Origin: Cycas panzhihuaensis
Taxonomy: Eukaryota; Cycadophyta
Assembly: GCA_023213395.1 (NCBI GenBank)
Contig: CM041465.1
Span: forward strand, 18,786,001-18,850,000
Direction of reading: 5' to 3'
DNA length: 64,000 nt
Shown piece after piece: positions 48,078 through 59,371 of the stretch (positions are counted from its first letter, which is position 1; every line of letters starts with the position of its first letter). Below the pieces are notes generated by a model. The model worked only from the letters and a program-made list of their open reading frames with translations, did not search any database and was not told the DNA's origin. The position numbers and the translations under genes were made by a program.

Positions 48078-48190
48078 TCATTGGTTAAGCCTAACTTATT
48101 CGAGGCACAGCGAACGATGCATTTTCTTAAAACTCCAAGTGTAGCCCAATGGCTATGCGATTGCGTCTGCACAATCAAGGTGCTCACGAT
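47761..48190. other. End of NA-3 cargo with TA microsatellite
   Basis: GC-richer pieces (GTAGCTCGAGCGGCGGGACAA near 47866) alternate with TA runs; 47993-48074 is a long TA microsatellite. The last part (about 48136-48190, ...GTGCTCACGATGCC) loosely resembles the cargo edge of NA-4 near 60495 (GGCAACACGATGAAC). Confidence 0.5.
47993..48074. repeat. TA microsatellite
   Basis: About 40 uninterrupted TA units. The IYIYIY open frames on both strands here are artefacts. Confidence 0.97.
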
Positions 48191-49640
48191 GCCTTTACCT
48201 CATTTTTAGTTTTCATTTTTTAATCTTTCATTAGGTTTTAAATTTTTTTTTATTATATTATATATCTTTTCAAATCTGTATTTAAGAAAACGTTAGTCCT
48301 TCACCCCCTGGTCATAACATTTCATCATATGACTATCAGTTACTTTGTCAAAATGGATTTTTTTCATTTTTTATAAACCTTTTCCTTATTACTTTTTTTT
48401 ATTTTTCATTTTTACATAGGGTTATTGGAATTTTCTTGCCATAAATCCTTACCGAGTCACCAGTTTCTGATGAAACCACCTCCATTGGATCAGCTGTTTT
48501 CTGTAGATCAATTGTGACTAGTCATATGACCAATTTGGTGCTAATTTGACCTTGTTTCAGTCAGTTTAAAGTCAATTTGTCATTTTTTTAGCCTTTTTTA
48601 ATTTTTTACAAAATTATTTTTTGAACTGACTGTATTTTATTACTTGGAGACTATTTTCTGCCCAAATTTGTTCTACATTAATCTAGTTCAACAAAATTCA
48701 TTACCCATATTTTATTTTATTTTTTAGAATTTACCATTATTTTAATTGTTGAAATTGACATTTTAGTTGTTTTAAGCATTTTTTTTAACATTTTTACATA
48801 AAAGTACTTGTTACTGCTTTTACTGTAACTTTTCTGTTTGACATCCAAATTTAATTTTATCAACTTTGTTTGGAATCTGACTTATTCCCCTTCGAACTGA
48901 AATAGTTTTTCATTCATTTTAAGGTGTTTTTACTTATTTTCAAATCTATTAAAGTTGGACTACTTAATAGCCTCTATCTGTCATTTTTTGCATATTTTCA
49001 TATAAAATTTTAAAAAAAATTTCAACCACACATATATTTAGTAATTTTACAACATATATTTGATCATTTTTCAACGCTTTCTAAAGTTTTACTAGTGAGT
49101 TTATGCAATTTTGAGCCCCTTGCTCATGTTAGGCCTAAAAACAAGGCATGTTCATTTGATTCATCAAAACTTGACTTATAGGAACCTGTTTTCAAAACGG
49201 TTAGTTCCGTTGGGTTCATATTTTGTCTATCTTCATACTCATAAAGTTTCACATCATTATAATATCATTTAGTATACTTTTGAAGTTGTCTAACTTGAGG
49301 TTGCCCTCTAACCCTTCTTTTAAAAAGTTTCTTCATATTCCTTATCTTTCAAAGTAAAATATACATATATTTTAGTTTCTTCAGTATTATATATTATCAT
49401 CAAGGCTAAGGATTTATTGCATTGAAAGATTATTCATTTGAAAATCAAATGTTAAGAAATCTCTATATTTCATCATCAACATTTATTCAAGATGCATACT
49501 TATTGAAAAACCTTTTTTATCATTATTGAAAGAATCATTTCTTTATTGTGCTTAGTTGATTGACTTTCTAGAGGGCATTTTTTCCACTTTCAAAAAGGTT
49601 TATTTGAAATCATACATATTCATTATATTTATTGACCTTC
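48191..49640 (+). other. NA-3 leader tail, shared with NA-4
   Basis: T-rich, non-coding. Blocks such as TTTCTGATGAAACCACC, GACTAGTCATATGACCAATT and TTCAGTCAGTTTAAAGTC have counterparts on the minus strand of NA-4 near 60100-60260, fixing the homologous position of the cargo in both elements. Confidence 0.7.
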
Positions 49641-49689
49641 TTGACTTAGTAAAAGCATACTTTTATACTTAAGTTTTTCTTGATAAAAT

Positions 49690-50205
49690 GGCATAATTTC
49701 CCATTTTCGATGGCCATAACTTTTCACCATGGCATGATACCATGCAAAATTACTTTATTGAACATGATCTTTTGAAATATTTACAACATGAATATGACCT
49801 TAGCATTAAAGAAAATTTTAGAAAAGATAATGAAGTTTTAGGTTTATTATTTTGCACTATGAATGATGATATTTTTTTAAAGGTTTCTGAATTAACAACT
49901 TCTAAATCAATTTGGAATGTATTAATTTCTACTTATGGGGGAGATACCCTCCATGTAATTGATAATATTTTTGTTGAGCATGTGAGATAGGTGACAGAAC
50001 AGATGGATCATGATGACAAAACCAATGAAGATTCAGATCAAATGTAGGACCAACTTGCTACTCAAGGTTTTGATCATCCATTTGAGGGGGAGAATGAAAA
50101 TGAATCATTTGACATGACAAAGAATGAATGTGATGATATGACAAAGAATAAACCTGATGATATGACAGTTGTTCAAAGCATAAAGATTACAAAAGATAAA
50201 GTTTA
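49690..50205 (+). pseudogene. gag: NA-3 gag fragment
   Basis: Reads PIFDGHNFSPWHDTMQNYFI, then LSIKENFRKDNEVLGLLF and ELTTSKSIWNVLISTYGGDT, the N-terminal half of a copia gag (W-x-x-x-M, then L-W-x-x-L). After a stop at 49988 it continues with an acidic tail (FEGENENESFDM, DDMTKNKPDDMT). It is the only protein-like part of the element and has no zinc knuckle. NA-4 has a related copy, open for 175 codons. Confidence 0.8.
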
Positions 50206-50437
50206 AATTCAAATTTTTCTCAATGTTCCAATTGACAAAGTTAAAGTTGCATCTATATATACATACTTGAATCAAGCATCATCTACTTACAGTTTCTTTC
50301 CATCATTCCTTAGTAAAGAGATATATTTTGCAAGAATGTTGAAGTATATTGATAAAAATCAAGATTAGAATTTTAACATTTTTTCAAGTACAAGTTCCAT
50401 AAGTTCGAGGAAACGATACAAGTGCTCGTGATGACAT

Positions 50438-50449
50438 TAAGGGGGAGAA
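50438..50449 (+). promoter_or_regulatory. Polypurine tract of NA-3
   Basis: TTAAGGGGGAGAA directly before the 3' LTR, same as in NA-1. Confidence 0.88.
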
Positions 50450-50872
50450 TGTTGGAGTTAAGTGTCATCACTCCACTCCTACCTTCCAACCAGGATTGTA
50501 CACATAACCATCTTCAATTTAGACATGTGATGCTCAACATGTCAAGGTAAGTTAAGGTAAGTTGAGTTAGTTTCATTTGAGTTAAGTTAACATTATTTTA
50601 TTATTATTTTAAATTTAGGGGTTAAGGAGTTTCCCTCCTCTCCCAAACTATAAATATTAAGGAGTGTGCAACCTTGGTGTCTTTAGACACTGCCTCCAAC
50701 ATTTGAGAAATTTGTAATGCTCGTTTCTACTACAATGGATTGAACAATAATGCTCTCATGATTTATGCTTTATGCTATTGTGATTATGATACATTGATGT
50801 ATTGATGTAATATTGATTTATGGCTATTTGATATATGTTATGCCCTGTTCTCCTACTACATTTTTTCCTATA
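50450..50872 (+). repeat. 3' LTR of NA-3
   Basis: 423 bp, TGTTGGAGTTAAG ... TTTTTTCCTATA, followed by CCAGG. Confidence 0.93.
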
Positions 50873-50877
50873 CCAGG

Positions 50878-52250
50878 CCTGCAATGGGATACCTGGTAGC
50901 TGGACCCATAAAGGGAGTTGCCTTACATAACCTATAGCTGGATTAAACTTTGGATGTCACTTCTCTATTAGAATTACTTTCCTCCCTATCATCAAGAGAG
51001 ATTTCAATAAAATACCTACCATATCCTCTTTGTTTGAGAATTTAAATAATACATAACCTTTTAAGAGGGCTACCACCTCCAAAGTGCCTTTTAGCTTATA
51101 TCTTTGCCTCACCCATGTCCTAATAGGATCCACTCTAGGCCTTGGGCCTAAAAACTAATCGACCAAACTATTCTCCCAATGTTTCTCTATTCTGTCAGAT
51201 AATCTCTTAGGCATGGGGATTGTGATTGAATCCTCTTCTATGATAGGATTTATTTCAAAAGATTTAGGCTCTTCAGTTTTTAGGCCATCGAGATACAACT
51301 TCCCTTTATTGAAGCTTTAGGTTTAACTAGGTTCAGTAAATAATATTTGGTTCTAGACTTCCAAGTATGTTTTCCTTATATTACGGTTTTAGATCTAAAT
51401 AGGTTTAGGCTTTTCCATCTAAGGCTAGTCCTCTTTTTGTATATTCTCAATTAGGTTTAACATTGCTCCTAAAAAATACTACATATAAACTCCAACAAGA
51501 TTTTTGGACAGAAAGAAAGGCCTCTCACCTAAGAAATAATACGCAACTCCTTTCTATCACCAAGACAATGCTCCTCTCCTCTAAAGAGAATCCCTTGCTT
51601 CCCACATTGGCTCAATCAATATATTTTAGGGCTAATGTATACCTCTAATCTTCATCGCTACCCTTCCAAGATGCCACATTTCTGACATTCATCCCATATC
51701 TAGCCCTAACCTGAGAGCCAGACTTCCTCCCTAAGAGGATCGCACTCCTTGTTTCTATCTCAGCTAGAATAGCCAGAGTGCTCTATACTCTTTTTAGGGT
51801 ATAGCTCAAAGATGCCTCAAAGACTTGCATCTGACTATAATCACAGCTTTGTATTACCTTTGCCCATCTAGGTGGTAAGATTACCCACTCATGATCTCTT
51901 GAGAGCTTCATGATCTATATGTCCTGGTCCAACTCCCACAATCCTCCCTGAACTGCCTGTTCTGGATGATCTTGCTGAAAACCCTAGTACCAAAAATCAC
52001 TTAGAAGATGTAATTTACCTTTCAATTTGACTTCTGGCTACATTCAACAATATCAGTGAGGCTCTTACATCAAACCTCTTTTACCATGCACTAGAGCTTC
52101 TCAACCATTGCTCAAAGAGTATATCAAATTCCCTAAAGGAGCTTTTAGGATGCCATCATAACCTTAGTGGTTTTAAGGAATATGCTTAAGAACTTTAATG
52201 CTTAGCTCTTAAATCATTCTAGTAGGTAATGCATAGATAAATAACATTGA
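50878..52250 (-). pseudogene. LINE ORF1-like gene (DUF4283 type), 5' piece
   Basis: Minus strand, upstream half of the gene cut by NA-3. Near 50900-51080 it reads LKGTLEVVALLKGYVLFKF, then NKEDMVGILLKSL and PAIGYVRQLPLWVQLPGIPL; W-V-Q-L-P-G-I-P-L is the DUF4283 signature and leads straight into the 44431-44618 piece. Above 51100 the sequence is decayed; near 51700-51990 one frame reads WVILPPRWAKVIQSCDYSQM and ETRSAILLGRKSGSQVRARY, which I cannot assign. No EN or RT domain of this LINE is in the window. Confidence 0.65.
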
Positions 52251-52286
52251 ATTAACTACCATCCTTTTATTAGAATATGTGATTAT

Positions 52287-52292
<6 letters not shown>

Positions 52293-52317
<25 letters not shown>

Positions 52318-52318
52318 A
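52293..52318. repeat. Short TA microsatellite
   Basis: About 12 TA units. Confidence 0.9.
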
Positions 52319-52805
52319 TGTTTAATATAAAATTATTATCTCACATAATTGCTCACCTAAAAGTATTGATAACTATGACAAACATACATATTCATATATA
52401 AATCCTATTAGATGATAAAAAGGCTCAAAGATATTATAGGCTATTCATAAGGTGATATAATCTATAAAAATATGAACAAACCACTTAAGAATTTAAGAAA
52501 TAAGGAGAGAGGATCAAGCATGGAGATATAATCGTTGGGAGATCATAATAAATTAGGGCTACCAACTCCAGACTTCTCTCATAGTTTTTTTCCATCCTTA
52601 TTTTTCCACATATAAATCTATTATCTCTTGTGGTGCATGCTTGTTGATATGATATTAGTTTATGTTCATGATATTGCTTGATGTATTTATGTTATAATAC
52701 ATTGTTTATTTTTATAATCTTCATGATATGATTAATTCATTATACTTGATTGACATAATTTCACTATGTATGATGGGTATATTCTAAATGGTATTAAAGT
52801 TAGAT
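52310..52805 (+). repeat. LTR-like repeat, copy 2, with decayed primer site
   Basis: Homologue of 1385-1766. It is followed at about 52790 by TGGTATTAAAGTTAGAT, which equals TGGTATCAGAGCTAGAT with three transitions, so this is probably an old copia 5' LTR. A second TGGTATTATATCC follows at 52818. Confidence 0.6.
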
Positions 52806-53328
52806 AAAAAATTCTAATATGGTATTATATCCATGGTGATATTTCAAGCCTATCAAAGTCTAGTTACTAGACATATTGTGAAAGATCTTGTGGAGATATA
52901 TTAAAATCTATACAAGCTAGTTGAGTTAGTGACAAAGCTAGTATGAGTGAATACATGAGGAAATTTAAGGAGGAATTTGAAAAGCTAAAAATTAAGTATA
53001 CTAATGACATGTGACCAAGATTTTGGGGCAAGATGATGATGAAGAAGCCACATGATAAATACAGTATAATTGATGGATATGCTATTAAATTTTATGGATA
53101 TTTATTTTAAACATATTATGCATATTTTCTATAAACATATAGGTGTTGAAAAATTCCATCAAGTATAAAAAAAAATGCTACTAGTTGCATTCACCAATAT
53201 ATGTTGGCCCTTTATAAAAATGATTGAGATTTAATAAAGAGAAACCATCTCATACAATCTCATAGTCAACAATAGTATATGCATAGATATAATTAGGTAT
53301 GTTAAGCAATATTCAAAATTAATATCTT
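52806..53328. other. Unassigned, possible old copia leader or gag
   Basis: One plus frame near 52930-53000 reads YMRKFKEEFEKLKIKYTND, Lys/Glu-rich, perhaps a gag remnant. Nothing firm. Confidence 0.35.
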
Positions 53329-53333
53329 ATCAA

Positions 53334-53741
53334 TGAAGGAAAATAAATCATGGAGAACAGGGCAGAACATAAACAAATAATCATAAATCAATATATCATT
53401 ATTGCATAAACACAAGATCTTTTATATTCAATCCATTATTGTGAAGAGAGTATTACAAATGTCCAAAATAAATGCAGTGTCTCAAGACATCAGGGTTGCA
53501 CACCCCTAAATATATATAGTTTGGGGGATGAGGGAAACTCCTCAACTCATAAAATTTAAATAATAATAAAATAATAACTTAACTTAACTCAAATGAACTT
53601 AACTCAAATTAACTTAAATCAAATCAACCTTATCTTATACTTACCTATACATGTGAGCACCCATATGTGTAAATTGATGAGAGTAAGGTGTGCACTCCTG
53701 GTTGGAAAGTGGGAGTAGGGTGATGAGCATTAACCCTAACA
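53334..53741 (-). repeat. 3' LTR of NA-4
   Basis: Minus strand TGTTAGGGTTAATG ... TTCCTTCA, preceded by the purine run AAAGGGGAGAA (53742-53753 region). Confidence 0.9.
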
Positions 53742-53983
53742 TTCTCCCCTTTAATGGTCATCATGAACAATATCTTCTCTTTAAACTTGTGAAAATTGTA
53801 CTTGAAAAAAACTTCAAAACTTTATCTTTTATCTTGATCTTTATCAACTCTTCTCATCCTTTTAGTAATATGTATGTCTTCGCCATTGAGTGATGCAAAA
53901 AATCTGTAGGTAAATGAAGCTTGATTCAAAAGTGGATGTGTGGCTGAAACTTTAACTTTGTCAATTGGAACTTTAAGAAAACT

Positions 53984-54511
53984 TTAAACTTGAACTTTGT
54001 CTTTTGAAAACTTTGTATTATGAATAATTGTTATATCATCATATCTCTCCCCCTCAAATGGAGGATCAGGTTCTTGTGCAACAAGATGATCATGCATTTG
54101 ACTTGAATTTTCTTTGGTCTTGTCATTGCAAACCATCTGTTCTAGCACTTGTCTCACATGCTCAACATCAATGTTAAATTCATTGAGGGTATCTCCCCTA
54201 TAAGTAGAAATCAAAATATCCCATATGGATTTGAAAGTTGTTAATTCATAAACTCTAGAAAACACATCATCATTTATATTGTAAAATAGTAATGCTAATG
54301 CTTCATTATATTTTTTAATATTTTCCTTAATACTAACATCATACTCATCTTGTAGGTAACTCCAAAGATTATGTGTAATAAAATAATTTTGCATAATCTT
54401 ATGCCATAGTGAAAAAATATGGCCATCAAATATATGAAATTGTACTTGATTAAGATTAATTACCATTTTACTGAAAACTTTAGTACATAAAAAAGAATAT
54501 GAATTTACCAA
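53984..54511 (-). CDS. gag: NA-4 gag-like open frame (175 codons)
   Basis: Open from 54511 to 53984. FHIFDGHIFSLWHKIMQNYF and SIKENIKKYNEALALLFYNI are followed by ELTTFKSIWDILISTYRGDT and an acidic tail with PPFEGERYDDITI. It covers only the N-terminal half of copia gag and has no CCHC knuckle or protease. The frame is uninterrupted although the element is nested with a LINE, while the equivalent in NA-3 has a stop. Function is uncertain; it could bind element RNA or particles made by an autonomous relative (inference). Confidence 0.7.
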   Translation of the reverse strand: MVNSYSFLCTKVFSKMVINLNQVQFHIFDGHIFSLWHKIMQNYFITHNLWSYLQDEYDVSIKENIKKYNEALALLFYNINDDVFSRVYELTTFKSIWDILISTYRGDTLNEFNIDVEHVRQVLEQMVCNDKTKENSSQMHDHLVAQEPDPPFEGERYDDITIIHNTKFSKDKVQV

Positions 54512-55028
54512 GTCAAAGAAGTCAATAAATCAATAGATATGACAAACTTATAAGATATAATTTTAGATAAAATTTGAAATATGATGAATATATAAGTAAA
54601 TTTTGAATATAACAAAGAACCTCTTAACTAGGTCTGAATTGAAACTTTGAAGATGAAAAATAAAAGAATTCTCAACCTTTTAATTTTAAATGTTGGAGTA
54701 TCTCAAATGCTTAAGTTTAGTAGCTTCAAACCTATACTAAACAAAGTTAGAATAAAGTAAAACTTTACCAGTATGAAGATCAACGAAAGAATTATTCAAT
54801 GGAACTGACTATTCTGAAAACGGGTTCCTACAAGTCAAATTTTAAAGAACCAAAGGTACAGTCCTCTTTTTGAGTCTTAATAGGAGCCTGGTGCTTAAAA
54901 TATTATAAAAATGCTAATAAAATACTTATAGAATGCTGTAAAATGATCAATTATAGTTTGAAAGGCTACTCAATATACTTTTCAAATGAAAGTTTTTAGA
55001 AATAATATATAAAAATGTATAATAATGG
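54512..55028 (-). other. NA-4 leader tail, gag-proximal part
   Basis: Non-coding. Homologous to about 49000-49640 of NA-3, for example AACCGTTTTGAAAACAGG against CCCGTTTTCAGAATAGTC. Interrupted at 55041 by LINE-1; continues at 59724. Confidence 0.65.
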
Positions 55029-55195
55029 TAGATGGAAGGCTTTTTTTTTTTTATTAGATAAAATGAATTTTAGTGGGTTTGAAAGAGGATCCCACAACCT
55101 AATACATCAAGAAATATGGCGCGACAGATAAGTATAAGTCCATGACAGCCCCACGGATTAGGCCAGAAAGCAAGGTGCCGAGACAAGCCTCACGG

Positions 55196-55927
55196 CTAGC
55201 TACTGCATATCAAGTCCTTCTCAACCAGAACCAAAAGATCCCTGGGAAAATCTGACTTCCATATTTGTCCTGCCCTTTGTCTCACTCCCCAATTTGCCAG
55301 AAAATCAGCTGGTTTATTTCCTTCTCTCTGAGTATGCCTAAAACGGACATCTGGCAGCCTCTTAATGATTTCCTTGGCATCATTAAATAAAAGTTGGAAT
55401 CTCCAATCCGGGATAACCTCCCCTTTTAAGGATTTCACCACAACCTCAGAATCTCCCTCAATAATCACTTTCTGATAATTACCTTCCACCGCAAGGTCAA
55501 GAGCTTTGAGCATAGCGTGCATCTCTGCATAGTGGTTTGTCTGGCAGTCATAGAATTCCGCAAAAGCCCAAAGGGTAGACCCAGAATGGTCTCTACAAAT
55601 ACCTCCCCCCCCGGCGGCCCCGGGATTCCCCTTTGCTGCACCATCAAAGTTTATCTTGACCCATGTCTCCTCAGGAGGCAGCCACTTGATATCTTTATTC
55701 TTTTCTGCCCTGAAAGTTGGAACTATATCCCACTTGCTCAGAATCCTTTTCTCTGGCCCAAGCATGGGTTTTTCTTTCACTGATCTGACATTCTCTCTTA
55801 TTTCTGCACAAATTCTACAATAAATAGTAGTCTGGTCCATCCGTTTCACCTGGAAGATTCTACGGTTCCTTTCTTTCCATATGTTCCAGGCTAGAATCGG
55901 AAGAGCACTAGTCCATATGCAACTCAA
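55196..55927 (-). pseudogene. LINE-1 ORF2, RNase H domain and C-terminus
   Basis: Open for 243 codons. The RNase H domain (about residues 95-220) shows INFDGAAKGNPGAAGGGG, AEMHAMLKALDLA, VIIEGDSEVVVKSL and HTQREGNKPADFLANWG, so all four acidic residues (D, E, D, D) are kept. RNase H would remove the RNA template. Ends at a natural stop, 144 bases before the poly-A. The N-terminal 90 residues (MSCIWTSALPILAWNIWKER) continue the zf-RVT linker. Confidence 0.93.
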
Positions 55928-55960
55928 CGTCCTGCTCCTGAATGGGCTTCTCCAGGCCAG

Positions 55961-56161
55961 CTAAAGATCCGATATATTCTCCGAGAATATCCAATTTACC
56001 TCAAGTTTTCCCAGTAGCATTCTCCATACCTCCCTTATGTAAGAGCACTCCAAAAAGATGTGGTCCATAGACTCTTCCTCCGAGTAGCATAAAGTACATC
56101 TGTTTGCCAGCGTAAACCCTCTTCTTTTCAGGTTATCAGCTGTAAGAATTTTGTTTCTCAA
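55961..56161 (-). pseudogene. LINE-1 ORF2, zf-RVT domain
   Basis: Reads RNKILTADNLKRRGF and CTLCYSEEESMDHIFLECSY: the C-x2-C...H-x4-C zinc-binding region of plant LINE ORF2. Bounded by a stop at 55961, so it is a shift or nonsense away from RNase H. Confidence 0.9.
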
Positions 56162-56233
56162 ATAGGTCCACCAAAAAACAACAATCTTCGGAATGATAGG
56201 GAGCTTCCAGACCCCCTCGAGGATAGGGTTTAT

Positions 56234-57023
56234 CTAGTCCCCTCTTGCTTGACACAGGTATAGATACCCATGCTTAACAGAGTAGACCCCGGACGGGCTA
56301 AGGGGCCACACTATCGAGTCTGCCGTAGGAAATCTAGGGATGTAACACTTGCCAAGCATGCTTTTGATCTTGCTAATGCCTTCTTGCACTCTATCCCCTT
56401 GAATCTCCTCTAGGGTCTTCCAAGACCTGCTATGTCCGCTTCCTTCCCAATAATCCTTCACATGAGTACCATAGATCCTAACACATGGACCCATTATGGG
56501 TTCCAGATCTGGATGATCCTTTAGCATAACGTCACTGCACCATGCATCCTCCCAGAATCTGATGGTGTTCCCATCTCCGAGCCTCCATCTCAGTCCACAC
56601 CTTAAAGCATTCTAAGCTTTCAGAATACCCCTCCAGATGGATGAGGCACGAGAGACATCATTTACAGCCAAGGAACCACCTTGCACGTATTTCCTATTTA
56701 GGATCTTCTCCCAGAGCCTCTCACCCCCTTTAAGCAGACGCCACCCCAACTTGGCTCCTAGAGCTGCATTGAAGAGGGGAAGTCTTCTCAGGTTAAGGCC
56801 CCCGGCCCATTTCGGCATGCAGACCTTGTTCCAGCTGACTAAATGAATTCTGTCCCTGGTTTCCGAGCCGGCCCAGAGGAACCTTTTTTGGATAGATTCG
56901 ATGATATCTGAGATACTGGGACTCTAAAATGGACATCCGTAAAATCGGGATGCTCTGTAGCGTGGAGGCTACAAGTTGAAGTTTTCCAGCTTGACTTAAG
57001 AGTGCACCTTTCCATCCGGCCAA
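56234..57023 (-). pseudogene. LINE-1 ORF2, linker after reverse transcriptase
   Basis: Three partial frames (57023-56793, 56818-56612, 56527-56234). PKWAGGLNLRRLPLFNAALG and WRLLKGGERLWEKILNRKYV are the common post-RT region of plant LINEs. At least two shifts. Confidence 0.85.
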
Positions 57024-57029
57024 CTTTCT

Positions 57030-58230
57030 TTACAACCTGTCAATAAGGGGGTTCCACATTTCCTTGGCCATCTTCCCAACAAAAAGAGGAAGGCCGAGGT
57101 AGGTAGTGGGGAGTTTTCTTATGCCCATCTCTAGGCATCTGCTGATCCTGCCTTGAATATAGCCTAGAGTATTTATAAAATATACATTGCTCTTATTCAG
57201 ATTTATCTTTTGATTCGTGGCCTTCTCAAAATGGCCCAGGAACTCTTTGAAGTTGGTGGCCTCTCTAATTGTAGGTTTCCCAAGGAAGATATTGTCATCC
57301 ATGAATTGGTGGTGGGACACATTGTCCACTCCCGATGTCGGCTTTATACCAGTTATAACCCCCTGTCTCCTCAAGGACTCCAGGGATCTACCCAACAACT
57401 CTGCCATCGTGATAAACAGGAAGGGAGAGAGCGGGTCACCCTGCCTCAACCCTCTAAATCCTGGGAAGAAGCAGGAAGACGAACCATTAATAATAACGGA
57501 GAACTGTGGATTTCCAATACATAGTTTTATCCATGAGCGCCACGTCTCTCCAAAGCCAAAAGCCTTTAGGCAGTCAAGCGAGCAGTCCCAGAGACCCTAT
57601 CAAAGGCCTTGAGAGATCGGTCTTTATGAGCATCGCAGACTCCTTCCTCTCTGCAGAGTGAATGGTTTCATGGACAACGATGTACCCATCGTATATCATC
57701 TCCGGAGAAATCCATCTTGGTTCTGTGAGATGATGTTTGACATAATTTGCTTTAACCTATTCACCAAAATCTTTGTTAGGATTTTATATTTGACATTACA
57801 GAGGCTTATAGGCCGAAAGTCCTCCATTCTTTCTGCTCCCTCTTTCTTAGGAATAAGAACCAGGAAGGTAGTCTGCCACTCCTGTAAGATCTTCCTATTT
57901 ACGTAAAATTCTTGGAGCGCATCCATGTAGTCTCCCTTGATAATATCCCAAAATTCTTGGAAGAACCCAGGGGGGAAGCCGTTAGGGCCAGGCACTTTAT
58001 CTCTCTTCATACTGAAAAGCGCCACCTTCACCTCTTCCTGAGAGAAGGGAGCTGTAATCTGGGTGTTTTGGGCATCATTCACTAGGCAGGGGATGTTATT
58101 GAGGAATTCCTTCCTCAATTCCATGTCCCCATCCATCGGCTCCGCAAATAGCTCCTTGAAATAATCCCTGGCCACCTCCTTCATATCTTCAGTCGAGCTA
58201 ACTTTAGAGCCATCATCGCTATGAAGCTTG
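57030..58230 (-). pseudogene. LINE-1 ORF2, reverse transcriptase
   Basis: The first half, 57696-58184, reads KVPGPNGFPPGFFQEFW and FRPISLCNVKYKILTKIL; a stop follows QDGFLRR. 57545-57695 carries ESAMLIKTDLS and, after a 1-base loss, AFDRV. The second half, 57030-57449, reads LRQGDPLSPFLF and the active site QFMDDNIFL (YADD replaced by FMDD), then NQKINLNKSNVYF and LPTTYLGLPLF. It copies LINE RNA at the nick made by the endonuclease. Confidence 0.93.
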
Positions 58231-58234
58231 TTGA

Positions 58235-59371
58235 TTACATTGTTCGCTCTATGTTTACTTGAGAGTCATGTGGAAGAATTTTGTATTTACATCTCCTTGC
58301 CAACCACAGAGCCCTAGATTTCTGCCTCCAGTGGATTTCCTCCCTGGAGAGGATTTCCTCTAGGGACTCAGTCAGCTCCTTTTCTACCTTGTCCATCTCT
58401 GGAGATCTGCCCAACCGCTCGATCTGATCCTCAATATCCTTCAGGTCCTGGAAAGTCCTCTCCTTTCGGTCGTTTATATTTTGAAAGATTTCCTTATTCC
58501 AGATTTTGACATTCCTTTTTACCCAGTTGAGCTTCTTGGAAAATCTATACATAGCATGTCCTTCTATATCGATGCTCCACCATTCCTCCATTCTATACCT
58601 AAGATCCGGGTGACGGAGCCACATCAACTCAAATCTGAACGGGGCCCCGATAAACTTCCCGGAATCCAAGAAGTTTAGCAAGAGGGGCGAGTGATCAGAA
58701 CTGATTCTCGGCAAGGCTTCAAGGGTGAAATCCTTAAAGCACCTCACCCAGTCAAAATTTACCAACACCCTATCCAGTCTGATTTGGATAAGGTTGTTCC
58801 CCAGCCTTTTATTGGTCCAGGTGAAGGAGGCACCCCTAAGGTTAACGTCTTCTAACCCCCCCTGTTGCAAAAATTCACTAAAGTCACTCATACTGGTAGT
58901 CCAGCCCTCAGTGCCCCCTCTCTTATCACCAGGGCAAAGGGCCGAGTTGAAATCGCCCGCCAATAGCCATGGGAGATGGCAGGCCCTGTGGGCTTCAATC
59001 AATCTAGCCCAAAGACACTTTCTAGCTTCTTGAAGGTTTGGGGTGTACACATTAGTGGCAATCCATAAGATATTATCATTTCTGCTAGTTAACCTAACCG
59101 AAATGAAAGAGTCTTCTAACAGAAAAATTTCACCCAACTAGATTGATGGGTCCCATAAAACCATTAGACCCCCTCTTCCTTGGGCATAATCCACCTCAAT
59201 GCCATCAGCTTGCTTCCAAATTTTGCTCCTAATCCTGGGTCCATTCTCTTTATTAAGTTTTATTTCTTGAAGAAATAACAAGTCCGGTTGATGTCTTCTC
59301 CTCATATCTCTGATGATTCTTTGTTTTGAAGGGGCATTGAGGCCCCTTATATTCCATGAGAGAATTTTCAT
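58235..59371 (-). pseudogene. LINE-1 ORF2, AP-like endonuclease
   Basis: Starts MKILSWNIRGLN at 59371; LFLQEIK holds the catalytic Glu. One in-frame TAG at 59138-59140 interrupts it; the frame resumes at once and shows WLLAGDFNSAL, IQIRLDRVLVN and ISSDHSPLLL, the catalytic end. A frame change near 58235 separates it from RT. The start ATG overlaps the ORF1 stop as ATGA. Confidence 0.93.

Larger units (their letters stand above)
44619..50872 (+). mobile_element. NA-3: family A non-autonomous LTR element with three host-gene fragments
   Basis: 6,254 bp with CCAGG at 44614-44618 and 50873-50877 and two LTRs of 423 bp each. Order: LTR, duplicated primer site, AGATCT-rich leader, cargo segment with antisense CHD1, trihelix and kinesin-7 pieces, leader tail, a short gag, polypurine tract, LTR. 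There is no protease, integrase or RT. By eye the LTRs differ at about 26 of 423 positions, nearly all transitions. A gag-only LTR element is the TR-GAG layout; host cargo recalls maize Bs1 (established knowledge). It split a LINE ORF1 gene. Confidence 0.92.

Noticed and set aside
47764-48187. Open frames encoding long IYIYIY runs on both strands
   Set aside because: Pure translation of the TA microsatellite.
48136-48190. tRNA- or SINE-like box (TAGCCCAATGGC) near the end of the NA-3 cargo
   Set aside because: It resembles a polymerase III A box, but no B box (GGTTCGA type) and no cloverleaf can be made; too weak to annotate as a tRNA or SINE.
46304-48190. The NA-3 cargo as an inserted Helitron or Pack-MULE
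   Set aside because: By eye I found no terminal inverted repeats, 9-bp duplication or TC...CTRR end at the borders; not excluded, since divergence could hide them.
57210-57612. Plus-strand frames of 104 and 131 codons
   Set aside because: Shadows of the LINE-1 reverse transcriptase on the opposite strand.
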